From Victivallales bacterium (GTDB taxonomy: Bacteria > Verrucomicrobiota > Lentisphaeria > Victivallales > SZUA-371), in contig JAQUZV010000120.1 of NCBI GenBank assembly GCA_028691155.1, forward strand, positions 1 through 7,056: DNA of 7,056 nucleotides. Reading direction: 5' to 3'. This document shows positions 1 through 6,650 of this stretch, in pieces. The translations under genes were made by a program, and so were the position numbers. The number at the start of each line of letters is the position of its first letter. The first letter of the stretch is position 1. The notes beneath the pieces were generated by a model, which saw only the letters and a program-made list of their open reading frames with translations, did not search any database and had not been told where the DNA came from.

Positions 1-554
1 CGGGTCTCCTGCAACAGACGGTTCAGCTCGTCATGAGCCAGCGGACAGCCGGCAATATCCAGCACACTCCGGTTGTCCGCCTGGTAATAGCCCAGCGAGA
101 CCCGCCCCTCGTCGAGATGCGCGTGCAGGGTCAGTTTGTTGCGGTAGCCGAATTCCTGCGGGGCGCCGACCGGAGGTTCGGGATTCAGTTCCTCCAGCCC
201 CGCGGTGCGGTGAAGCAGTTCGGTGAACTGTTGCTGTTTCAACGCCAGTTCACGGGCATAGGTCATGTGCTGGTAAGTGCAGCCGGGGCAGTAGTCGGGA
301 ATAGCGCGGCCGTTGCCGTACGGGTGCAATGCCAGCGGGCAACGCGGCTCGATCCGGTCCGGGGACGGGGTGAGTATTTCCAGCGGAACCGCCCGGCAGA
401 AATTCTTCTTGCGACCTGCCAGCCGGGCGCGAACGGTTTCTCCGGGAATCGTGCCGGGAATAAAGCAAACTTCGCCGTCGATAGCCGTGACGCCGTCGCC
501 ACCGAATGCCGTATTGCGGATGACCGCAGTGAAAATGTCTCCAGGTTCCAGCAA
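1..554 (-). CDS. 23S rRNA/tRNA m5U methyltransferase, TrmA/RlmD (RumA) class, N-terminal part, cut by window edge
   Basis: This is the first 184 codons of a SAM-dependent RNA uracil-5-methyltransferase; the catalytic SAM domain lies beyond position 1. The N-terminus (about residues 1-65) reads as a TRAM-type RNA-binding domain, with FGGDGV and IPGTIPGETV. Next come Cys72, Cys89 and Cys92 (CPGC, followed by TYQHMTYARELALKQQQ), then GYRNK (136-140) and Cys170 in DIAGCPL. These match the four [4Fe-4S] ligands of RumA-type enzymes. The Cys92-Cys170 spacing (77 residues between) equals that of E. coli RumA as I recall it, but Cys72-Cys89 is about 10 residues longer. The start is a TTG at 554-552 with GGAGG seven bases upstream; no ATG is available in frame, and the nearby ATG at 559 is in a frame that does not give this protein. 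It is transcribed divergently from the aminotransferase. The target base (RlmC, RlmD or TrmA type) cannot be told from this part, so no symbol is given. The family call is firm. Confidence 0.88.
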   Translation of the reverse strand, partial: MLEPGDIFTAVIRNTAFGGDGVTAIDGEVCFIPGTIPGETVRARLAGRKKNFCRAVPLEILTPSPDRIEPRCPLALHPYGNGRAIPDYCPGCTYQHMTYARELALKQQQFTELLHRTAGLEELNPEPPVGAPQEFGYRNKLTLHAHLDEGRVSLGYYQADNRSVLDIAGCPLAHDELNRLLQET

Positions 555-561
555 AACATTA

Positions 562-566
562 CCTCC
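562..566 (-). promoter_or_regulatory. Ribosome binding site that fixes a TTG start
   Basis: The minus strand reads GGAGG here, seven bases before the TTG at 554-552. It is a perfect Shine-Dalgarno core, and it is the main reason to start the methyltransferase at TTG, because the reading frame stays open upstream with no in-frame ATG. An overlapping ATG (559-557) is only two bases from the motif and in the wrong frame. Confidence 0.75.
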
Positions 567-592
567 GAAAATGCATTGAATTGTTCTGCGGT

Positions 593-621
593 ATTCTACA
601 ACCGAATGCGGCAAATGACAA
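593..621 (-). promoter_or_regulatory. Sigma-70-type promoter of the methyltransferase gene
   Basis: On the minus strand, TTGTCA (621-616) and TAGAAT (598-593) are separated by exactly 17 bases. Each hexamer has one mismatch to the consensus. Transcription would start near 586, giving a leader of about 30 bases that contains the GGAGG. Position, spacing and strand all suit the divergent methyltransferase. Confidence 0.65.
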
Positions 622-775
622 AACGAAACACGGTGCGAACGGTTTTTTTTCGTGAAAAATGACGATGTATGGTAAAAAAAAACAAAAGAGAGGGTATATT
701 TCAGATTCAGAGAAAGACCGTATTTCAGGGTTGTTGCGAACAATACGATAACGTTTTATCAAGAGGGATTTAAAT

Positions 776-1900
776 ATGCAGGTTCCGTTGCTTGACCTTA
801 AGCCGCAGTATCGGGCGCTCAAAGAAGAAATCATGGCCGAGATCGGGGCCATTTGCGATTCCCAGATGTTTATTCTCGGGGAAAAAGTACAGAAATTCGA
901 AGCTGAAATCGCGCAATACTGCCACAGCAAACATGCCTGCGGCGTCACTTCCGGGTCCGATGCGCTGATTATTTCCCTGATGGTTGAAGGCATCGGTCCC
1001 GGCGATGAAGTGATTACGTCGCCGTTTACCTTTTTTGCCACGGTCGGCGCCATCTGCCGGGTCGGCGCGACGCCGGTTTTTGCCGATATCGACCCCGTTA
1101 CGTTCAATCTCGACCCGGCTCAGGTTGCCGCGAAAATCACTCCCCGGACCCGGGCGATCATTCCGGTCCATCTGTTCGGACAGTGCGTCGACATGGATCC
1201 GTTGCTGGAACTGGCCCGGAAGCATAATCTTATCGTGGTGGAAGACGCCTGTCAGGCGATCGGGGCGGAATACAAGGGGCGCCGCGCCGGTTCGATCGGC
1301 GACTACGGCTGCTTTTCGTTCTTCCCCAGCAAGAATCTCGGTGGCTTCGGCGACGGCGGCATCGTCACCGTTAACGACGATGAAAAGAATCGTTTATTGC
1401 GGGTGTTCCGCAACCACGGCATGGACCCGCGTTATTATCACCATTTCATCGGCGGCAATTTCCGTCTGGACGCCCTTCAGGCCGTGGTGCTTTCGGTTAA
1501 ACTCAAATATCTGGACGACTGGACCGCCGCGCGGCAACGCAATGCCGCCGAATACGGAGAGCTTTTTGCCGCGGCCGGTCTGCATGAGGATCGGGTGGTT
1601 TTGCCGGCGGCGGCGCCGGGAAGCACCCGCCATGTCTATAACCAGTTTTCCATCCGGATCAAAGGCGGTCGCCGCGACGCCGTCAAACAGGTTTTGCACG
1701 ACGCCGGCGTCGGCTGCGATATTTACTATCCGGTGCCGCTGCATGAGCAGGAATGTTTCCGGTCGTTGGGATATCGGTCCGGCGACATGCCGCACAGCGA
1801 ACAGGCGGTCCGGGAAGTCCTGGCCATTCCGATTTATCCGGAATCGACCCTGGACCAGCGGCAGTACGTGGTGGCAACCATCAAACAGGCCTTGTCCTGA
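776..1900 (+). CDS. DegT/DnrJ/EryC1/StrS-family PLP aminotransferase (nucleotide-sugar aminotransferase)
   Basis: This 374-residue protein is of full family length. It transfers an amino group, usually from glutamate, to a keto-sugar carried on a nucleotide, in the cytoplasm. The fold-type I landmarks are in order: LLDLKPQY at the N-terminus (5-12), TSGSDAL (58-64, phosphate binding), PFTFFAT (83-89), VEDACQAIGA (155-164) with Asp157 placed to contact the pyridine nitrogen, and FSFFPSKNLGGFGDGG (180-195) with Lys186 as the Schiff-base lysine. GGNFRLDALQA (227-237) matches the family's G-N-R-D-x-x-Q-A segment. The ATG at 776 follows AAGAGGG about eight bases upstream. It is the first gene of a tight run with the ABC exporter (21-base gap) and the Mur ligase, suggesting an envelope sugar role. 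The style resembles enzymes making 3-amino or 4-amino sugars (WbpE, WecE, FdtB groups), but the exact sugar cannot be read from sequence alone. Confidence 0.95.
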   Translation: MQVPLLDLKPQYRALKEEIMAEIGAICDSQMFILGEKVQKFEAEIAQYCHSKHACGVTSGSDALIISLMVEGIGPGDEVITSPFTFFATVGAICRVGATPVFADIDPVTFNLDPAQVAAKITPRTRAIIPVHLFGQCVDMDPLLELARKHNLIVVEDACQAIGAEYKGRRAGSIGDYGCFSFFPSKNLGGFGDGGIVTVNDDEKNRLLRVFRNHGMDPRYYHHFIGGNFRLDALQAVVLSVKLKYLDDWTAARQRNAAEYGELFAAAGLHEDRVVLPAAAPGSTRHVYNQFSIRIKGGRRDAVKQVLHDAGVGCDIYYPVPLHEQECFRSLGYRSGDMPHSEQAVREVLAIPIYPESTLDQRQYVVATIKQALS

Positions 1901-1921
1901 CCTCCCGGCGGGATTTCTCAT

Positions 1922-3961
1922 ATGGCAAAAAAGCATGAGCAGCAGGAAGAATTTCGCCGTCAGAGTTACTGGCGGCTGCTGAAATACGCCGGGCCGTACA
2001 AGTATAAACTGATGATCGGCATTTTGGCCGGGTTTGTCGTGGGCGGGTCGTTGTTCGGCAGCTTGATGATCATTCCCGACCTGATGACGGCGGTGGACGG
2101 CTCCGGCGGCGGCGTCAAGAAAGAAGACGTTCGGGCGGAAAAGATTGTTCAGACCCTGAGTGACGATCCGGATGCGCCGCCCGAGACCAGACTGAACGCC
2201 GTCCGGAAAATTCTCGATCCGCATTACGGCGAAAAAGACCCTAAGCTGGTCGAGTTGTTGAACAAGGTGGAGCACTATTCCAAGAAACTGCATTTGCCGC
2301 TGACGGTAAAATCGGACAGCATGGAATGGAATTTTCTGGTTCATTTTACCATGCCGGTCATGAATGCTTCGCGACGGATGTCATGGGAGTTGTTCGGCAT
2401 TTACCTGTTGGCCTTTGTCATCGGCTGGACGTTGAAGAATCTGGCCACCTATGTGAATCGTTATTATACCAGGTGGGTCGGGACCAAGGTGATTGCCGAT
2501 TTGCGCGACCAGGTGTTCGATCGCCTGGTCAACCAGTCGATCAAGTTCTATGGCAAAATGGATGTCGGACAGTTGATCAGCCGTTGCACCAACGATACGG
2601 CGGCAATCGAATCGTCGGTGGCCAATACCATTGCCGACGCCGCCCGGTGTCCGCTGGAAATTATGGCGTGTATCGGCGCAATTGTTATTGCCAGCTGGAA
2701 GTACCACAATTATGCGTTGCTGGCAATTCTGTTCATCGGGCTGCCGTTGAGTGTGCTGCCGATTATCCTGCTGAGCCGGGCCATCCGCCGCGTCTATAAA
2801 AGCTCTTTCAAGAAAATTGCCGATGTGACCACGCGCATGCATGAAGTCTTTACCGGGATCAAGATTGTCAAGGCATATAATACCGAGAAAGAAGAAATGC
2901 AGCGTTTTTCCGGCGTGAACCGGCGCTATGTGCGCACGGTGGTTCATGCGCTGAAACTGCAGTTGCTGATGGCGCCGTTGATGGAAGTGGTGGCGGTGAC
3001 GTCGACGTTGCTGTTTCTGCTCTACTCCTACAGTCGGGCGGTGACTTTGACCGAACTGGCGGCGTTGCTGGCGCCGGCATTCATGGCCTATCGACCGATC
3101 AAGGAGCTGGCCAAGGTGTCCACTTATCTACAGCGCAGCATGGCGGCGGCGGATCGTTACTTTGCCCTGTTGGACATGGATAATGAGCTCAAGGAAAACC
3201 CCGATGCCGTCGGGTTGCAATCTTTCGAAAAGGAAATTTCCGTCAATGACGTTGTGTTTCATTACAAAGAAGGACACAATGTGGTGGATCACGTCAGTTT
3301 CAAAATCAAAAAAGGTCAGGTGGTGGCAATTGTCGGCGAGAGCGGTTCCGGCAAAACCACGATAGCCAATCTGATCGCCCGCTTTTACGATGTCAGCGCC
3401 GGTTCGGTTACTATTGACGGCATCGATCTTCGCGATCTGACCATTGCTTCGCTGCGGCGGAATATCGGGGTGGTCAATCAGGAGGCCATTCTTTTCAATG
3501 ATACCGTTGCGCACAATATTGCCTATGGTTGTCCGGAGGCGTCCCGGGAGCAGATTGTCGCGGCGGCCAAACTGGCGAATGCTCATGATTTCATTGTCGG
3601 CGGCGGTCATACCGAAGGGTATGACAGTCTGGTCGGGGAGAAGGGCTGCAACCTCAGCGGCGGGGAAAGGCAGCGCGTGGCGATTGCCCGGGCCATTCTT
3701 CGCAATCCGCCGATCTTGATCCTCGACGAAGCCACCAGCGCCCTGGATACCGTGACGGAGCGGCAAGTTCAGGAAGCGTTGAATCGGGTGATGGCCAACC
3801 GGACGGTTTTTGCCATTGCCCATCGTTTGAGCACGATCAAGCATGCCGACATCATTCTGGTGATGGACAAGAGCGGCAAGATTGCCGAACGTGGAACTCA
3901 TGATGAACTGTTGCGGATTCCCGATGGGAAATATTGTAAATTATACAACAGTTTGATATAA
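1922..3961 (+). CDS. msbA: MsbA-like ABC exporter (fused membrane and ATPase half-transporter) with enlarged first periplasmic loop
   Basis: A 679-residue type IV ABC half-exporter, expected to work as a homodimer in the inner membrane and flip a lipid such as lipid A core or a related glycolipid. Residues 1-26 are cytoplasmic. TM1 is about 27-55, TM2 about 155-177, TM3/TM4 about 243-285 and TM5/TM6 about 345-392. The ATPase domain has Tyr448 (A-loop), GESGSGKTT 472-480 (Walker A), Gln520 (Q-loop), LSGGE 578-582 (signature), ILILDE 598-603 (Walker B with Glu603), SALD 606-609 (D-loop) and His634 (H-loop), so it should be active. The length is about 100 above the usual 580. The excess lies between TM1 and TM2 (about 60-150), a charged helical stretch that should face the periplasm. 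The RBS is weak (GGCGGG about 12 bases upstream), consistent with coupling to the gene before it. The symbol is by resemblance; a lipid-linked oligosaccharide or other lipid exporter of the same family is possible. Confidence 0.92.
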   Translation: MAKKHEQQEEFRRQSYWRLLKYAGPYKYKLMIGILAGFVVGGSLFGSLMIIPDLMTAVDGSGGGVKKEDVRAEKIVQTLSDDPDAPPETRLNAVRKILDPHYGEKDPKLVELLNKVEHYSKKLHLPLTVKSDSMEWNFLVHFTMPVMNASRRMSWELFGIYLLAFVIGWTLKNLATYVNRYYTRWVGTKVIADLRDQVFDRLVNQSIKFYGKMDVGQLISRCTNDTAAIESSVANTIADAARCPLEIMACIGAIVIASWKYHNYALLAILFIGLPLSVLPIILLSRAIRRVYKSSFKKIADVTTRMHEVFTGIKIVKAYNTEKEEMQRFSGVNRRYVRTVVHALKLQLLMAPLMEVVAVTSTLLFLLYSYSRAVTLTELAALLAPAFMAYRPIKELAKVSTYLQRSMAAADRYFALLDMDNELKENPDAVGLQSFEKEISVNDVVFHYKEGHNVVDHVSFKIKKGQVVAIVGESGSGKTTIANLIARFYDVSAGSVTIDGIDLRDLTIASLRRNIGVVNQEAILFNDTVAHNIAYGCPEASREQIVAAAKLANAHDFIVGGGHTEGYDSLVGEKGCNLSGGERQRVAIARAILRNPPILILDEATSALDTVTERQVQEALNRVMANRTVFAIAHRLSTIKHADIILVMDKSGKIAERGTHDELLRIPDGKYCKLYNSLI

Positions 3962-3964
3962 GGG

Positions 3965-5299
3965 ATGGATGCTGTGATGAGCAATAAATCGCGTCCGGAT
4001 TGTCTGGCCGGGCGCCCGGTGCATTTCATCGGCTGCGGCGGCGTCGGAATGGCGCCGTTGGCGATGATTCTGAAAGAAAGAGGCGTTCGGGTCAGCGGAT
4101 CCGATCTGGAAGCAAACCATAAAGTGGAACTATTGCGGCAACACGGGATTTCGGTGACCATCGGTCATTCGGGGTCTTCGCTGCCGGAAGCCGGCAATGC
4201 GCTGGTGGTTTATTCTTCGGCGGTGGGACCCGGCAATCCCGAACTCCGGGCCGCGCAACGGCGCAACCTGGAATGTCTGCGTCGCGGGGAACTGCTGGCC
4301 CGGCTGGCGGGAGGGTACCGTCGCACGGTATCGGTCAGCGGTTCCCACGGCAAAACCACGATTACTTCGATGCTGGTGCATATTCTCAAACGGCAGCATC
4401 TGGACATCGGTTACCTGATCGGCGGAGAAGTTCGGGGCATGGATTCCTTTGCCGCCGGAGACGGTGATATTTTTGTGACCGAGGTGGATGAAAGCGACGG
4501 CACCCATGTGGCGATGGATTCCCATCTGGCGGTGATTCCCAATGTGGACGACGACCATTGCTGGAGTGTCGGCGGCGTGGAGCAGTTGATCCGGAATTTC
4601 AAGACCTATGCGTGGCGCTCGCCGAAAATCATTTTTCTGGACAGTCGGACCACTCGGGAAATTTTTCGCGATCATCCCGATAAAATCGTTCTGGAACGGG
4701 AAGATATTTTAAACGAAAAATATTTCGAATTCTTCGATGCTAAACTGTTCCATTCCTGGGGTGATTATCAGTTGCTCAATGCCGGGATGGCGATCGAAGC
4801 CGCCGTGGAACTCGGTGTCTCCTTTGAAAACTCCATGCAGGCCCTGATCGATTATCCCGGGGTGGAACGGCGTATGACCGAACATTACCACAATTCCAAA
4901 ATTTGTCTGATCGAGGACTACGCCCATCACCCCACCGAGGTGCGCTCCTCACTGGCGGCGTTGCGCAAACGCTTTCCCGATCGTGCCCTTACCGTAATTT
5001 TTCAGCCGCATCGCTATGCCCGGCTGCAACGTTATCTGAACGATTTCGTCTCCATCCTGCGGGAACCGGATGCGGTGATTGTGGTGCCGGTATTTGCGGC
5101 CTGGTCGGAAAAAAGCGAGGTCAATGCCCGGGATCTGGCCTATTGTATCGGCGGCAAGGCGCGTTATGCCGAGTTGCCGTGGGACAAATTGGCCGATTTG
5201 GCGCTGAAGAGTTGTCGGGTGCCGGTGGTTCTGGCGGTAATCGGCGCCGGAGATGTCAACAAAGTCATTCCCGAACTGTTGAACCGGCTGCCGCATTAA
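3965..5299 (+). CDS. murC: MurC-type Mur ligase (UDP-N-acetylmuramate--L-alanine ligase or paralogue)
   Basis: MurC joins L-alanine to UDP-MurNAc using ATP, the first step of the peptidoglycan stem peptide, in the cytoplasm. Seen here, counting from the first ATG: HFIGCGGVGM (20-29, nucleotide-sugar domain), GSHGKTT (126-132, P-loop, Lys130), EVDESDG (173-179), NVDDDH (193-198, His198), ERRM (301-304), EDYAHHPTEV (317-326, Asp318) and FQPHRYAR (346-353). The last two are MurC-like and not Mpl-like. The length (444) is slightly short; the central domain between His198 and the LNA motif (271-273) is about 23 residues shorter than in E. coli MurC. The usual HNxxN motif reads YQLLN (268-272), so the first invariant Asn appears to be Gln269. 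The gene starts three bases after the exporter stop. The ATG at 3965 abuts AAGGG with no spacer, so the in-frame ATG at 3977, with GGA seven bases upstream, may be the real start. Family call firm; substrate less so. Confidence 0.88.
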   Translation: MDAVMSNKSRPDCLAGRPVHFIGCGGVGMAPLAMILKERGVRVSGSDLEANHKVELLRQHGISVTIGHSGSSLPEAGNALVVYSSAVGPGNPELRAAQRRNLECLRRGELLARLAGGYRRTVSVSGSHGKTTITSMLVHILKRQHLDIGYLIGGEVRGMDSFAAGDGDIFVTEVDESDGTHVAMDSHLAVIPNVDDDHCWSVGGVEQLIRNFKTYAWRSPKIIFLDSRTTREIFRDHPDKIVLEREDILNEKYFEFFDAKLFHSWGDYQLLNAGMAIEAAVELGVSFENSMQALIDYPGVERRMTEHYHNSKICLIEDYAHHPTEVRSSLAALRKRFPDRALTVIFQPHRYARLQRYLNDFVSILREPDAVIVVPVFAAWSEKSEVNARDLAYCIGGKARYAELPWDKLADLALKSCRVPVVLAVIGAGDVNKVIPELLNRLPH

Positions 5300-5380
5300 C
5301 CCGAGCTCAGGCGCTATTCTCTTGGCAGTGATTCTTTTCCCGTGGAGCACTGTCGTCCCACCGTGATCTTATCGATATGA

Positions 5381-5422
5381 CCTGGAATGGGGGAAACGAC
5401 ATGCCGTTTTCCCCATTCCAGG
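5381..5422. terminator. 18-bp hairpin after the operon, possible bidirectional terminator or mRNA-end structure
   Basis: The arms 5381-5398 and 5405-5422 pair over 18 bases with a six-base loop (ACATGC). The only imperfection is one G-T wobble. It lies 82 bases after the murC stop and 27 bases past the stop of the minus-strand remnant, so it sits between two converging reading frames. Neither side has a T-run, so it is not a classical intrinsic terminator; it may act with Rho or protect a 3' end. The dyad itself is certain; the function is inferred. Confidence 0.6.
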
Positions 5423-5448
5423 ATTTATGACGCCGGCGCGATTGCCGA

Positions 5449-5730
5449 TTAGGTGGTCGGTTTGGGAACGGAAACGGCATCTTTCCTACCCTTGAATTTC
5501 CGGTCGGCGGGGTCGAAGACGATGTTGTCCCGGTTGTCACGATACCATTTTCGGATTTCGGTAATCGACCTCTGGTGAGCCACATAATGATGGATGGCGG
5601 AATAATATCTGGCGTTGAAGTAGTTGGTTTTTGGGGATTCCGGCAGTAATTCCAGCGCATCCTTATGTCCGTTGGCAACGGCCGGAACCGCCATGTCGCA
5701 ACGATCATAATCCGGTTTGGAATCATTAAA
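5449..5730 (-). pseudogene. Possible remnant of an unrecognised coding gene, start missing
   Basis: This minus-strand frame is open for 93 codons between a TAA at 5731-5733 and its own TAA at 5449-5451. It includes an internal ATG at 5694 that has no Shine-Dalgarno. The residues look protein-like: YDRCDMAVPAV, then DALELLPESPKTNYFNARYY, then SITEIRKWYRDNRDNIVFDP. The first half has a helix-turn-helix rhythm reminiscent of a tetratricopeptide repeat, with alanine and aromatic residues in step. I do not recognise the family. Just upstream, the same frame has a second stop within seven codons, and no promoter or RBS is seen, which suggests the 3' end of a decayed gene. A chance open frame opposite non-coding DNA is the main alternative. 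Confidence 0.35.
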
Positions 5731-5828
5731 TTACGCCGGAATAATCCATTTTTATCGGCAATCGTGGCCCGGCGGCGGCGGCACGAAACCCGTTGTCCTC
5801 TCCGTCCGGGGAAAACATAACGACCGGC

Positions 5829-5857
5829 TTGCAAAAATGCCGTCCGGCGTTTATATT
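5829..5857 (+). promoter_or_regulatory. Sigma-70-type promoter of the aldolase gene
   Basis: TTGCAA (5829-5834) and TATATT (5852-5857) are separated by exactly 17 bases, followed by an AT-rich stretch. Transcription would begin near 5864 and give a leader of about 100 bases. Location directly upstream of the only plus-strand gene in this part supports the call. Confidence 0.6.
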
Positions 5858-5952
5858 ATAAATTTTTCAACCAGTTCCGGTGGTGCGGCGATACGCTTCC
5901 ATTTCCGGCAGAACACCTTCTTGCGCCGGACCGGGATTGATAAAGAATGATC

Positions 5953-5957
5953 GGAGG
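5953..5957 (+). promoter_or_regulatory. Strong ribosome binding site of the aldolase gene
   Basis: GGAGG, five bases before the ATG at 5963. It fixes the start and matches the family N-terminus (LYLLDTADV), so no upstream start is needed. Confidence 0.8.
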
Positions 5958-5962
5958 ATCAA

Positions 5963-6637
5963 ATGTTGTATTTATTGGATACCGCGGATGTCCGCGAAAT
6001 AGAAAAAGTGGCCGAGATTTTTCCTTTGGCCGGAGTTACCACCAACCCCACCATCATTGCCCAGGGGAAGCGCAATTTCTTTGCGATTCTGAAGGACATT
6101 CGGGGTATTATCGGAGATCGGATGCTGCACGCCCAGGTGCTCGGTGAAACCTGTGACGACATTATCCGCGATGCGGAAACGTTGCAGGAGCAAATCGGCG
6201 GCAATCTGTACATCAAGGTTCCGGTTTCCACTGAGGGCTACAAGGCCATGCCCAAGTTGAAGCAGCGGGGCATGAAAGTTACCGCCACGGCCATCTATAC
6301 TCCCGGGCAGGCGTTGCTGGCGGCGAACAGCGGGGTCGATTTTACCGCGCCTTATCTGAATCGTATCGACAATATCAGCGGGATGGGCGTGACGGTGGTG
6401 CAGATGATTGTGGATCTTTTCCGTGTTCATAATCTGCCGACGCGGGTGTTGGCGGCTTCTTTCAAGAATGTCCAGCAGGTCAATGATGTTTCACTGGCCG
6501 GATGCCAGGCCATCACCATCGGGCCGGAAATCATCTGGCGTTTGGCGGAGCATCCCCTCACCACAATGAGCATCGAGCAGTTCCGGCGCGACTGGGTTGG
6601 CGTTTACGGCGAAGGCAAGTGTATTTACAATCTCTGA
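5963..6637 (+). CDS. fsa: Fructose-6-phosphate aldolase-type small transaldolase (FSA/TalC family)
   Basis: A 224-residue class I aldolase of the transaldolase superfamily, full length for the short (about 220) group; cytoplasmic. FSA splits fructose 6-phosphate to dihydroxyacetone and glyceraldehyde 3-phosphate, while TalC relatives carry out the transaldolase step of the pentose phosphate pathway. Landmarks: LLDTADV (4-10, Asp6), GVTTNPTII (24-32, Asn28), HAQVL (56-60, Gln58), YIKVPVS (83-89) with Lys85 as Schiff-base lysine, TATAIY (107-112, Thr109), APYLNRID (129-136, Tyr131) and LAASFKN (163-169). Gln at the 58/59 position and Tyr131 are the residues that separate E. coli FSA from transaldolases, which have Glu and Phe. 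On these grounds FSA activity is favoured over TalC, but many such genes are annotated as transaldolase, and biochemistry decides. It has its own promoter, RBS and terminator, so it is a single-gene unit. Confidence 0.92.
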   Translation: MLYLLDTADVREIEKVAEIFPLAGVTTNPTIIAQGKRNFFAILKDIRGIIGDRMLHAQVLGETCDDIIRDAETLQEQIGGNLYIKVPVSTEGYKAMPKLKQRGMKVTATAIYTPGQALLAANSGVDFTAPYLNRIDNISGMGVTVVQMIVDLFRVHNLPTRVLAASFKNVQQVNDVSLAGCQAITIGPEIIWRLAEHPLTTMSIEQFRRDWVGVYGEGKCIYNL

Positions 6638-6650
6638 GAAAAATTTTATT

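Larger units (their letters stand above)
555..775. other. Divergent intergenic region between methyltransferase and aminotransferase operon
   Basis: This 221-base spacer is AT-rich against its flanks, with a T8 run (643-650) and an A9 run (674-682). The minus-strand promoter is clear. For the plus-strand operon I see no convincing promoter: TATATT at 695-700 is the best -10 candidate but lacks a good -35. Two short dyads sit just upstream of the aminotransferase: TTGTT-GCG-AACAA (731-743) and GATAA-CGTT-TTATC (747-760). They could be operator half-sites or chance. No small ORF here looks real. Confidence 0.5.
5300..5962. other. Gene-poor spacer between murC and the aldolase gene
   Basis: This 663-base gap has no confident intact gene. 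In order it holds the hairpin at 5381-5422, the minus-strand remnant at 5449-5730, a GC-rich stretch without clear structure, and the promoter and leader of the aldolase gene from 5829. The open frames on the plus strand and the longer minus-strand frame (5307-5834) have low-complexity, arginine- and proline-rich translations typical of shadow frames. Confidence 0.6.

Noticed and set aside
33..662. Plus-strand open frame of 209 codons
   Set aside because: It lies antisense to the methyltransferase, whose translation has family motifs; this one is low in motif content and has no RBS.
695..700. TATATT as a -10 element for the aminotransferase operon
   Set aside because: No acceptable -35 lies 16-18 bases upstream, so I did not annotate it as a promoter.
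1394..2344. Long minus-strand frame across the aminotransferase and exporter genes
   Set aside because: It is a shadow of two well-supported plus-strand genes in GC-rich coding DNA.
5307..5834. Minus-strand open frame of 175 codons
   Set aside because: The translation is arginine- and proline-rich with no recognisable pattern, and it spans the hairpin; the frame at 5449-5730 in the same place looks more protein-like.
5717..5950. Plus-strand open frame of 77 codons before the aldolase gene
   Set aside because: It runs through the aldolase promoter and leader, lacks an RBS, and its translation is not protein-like.
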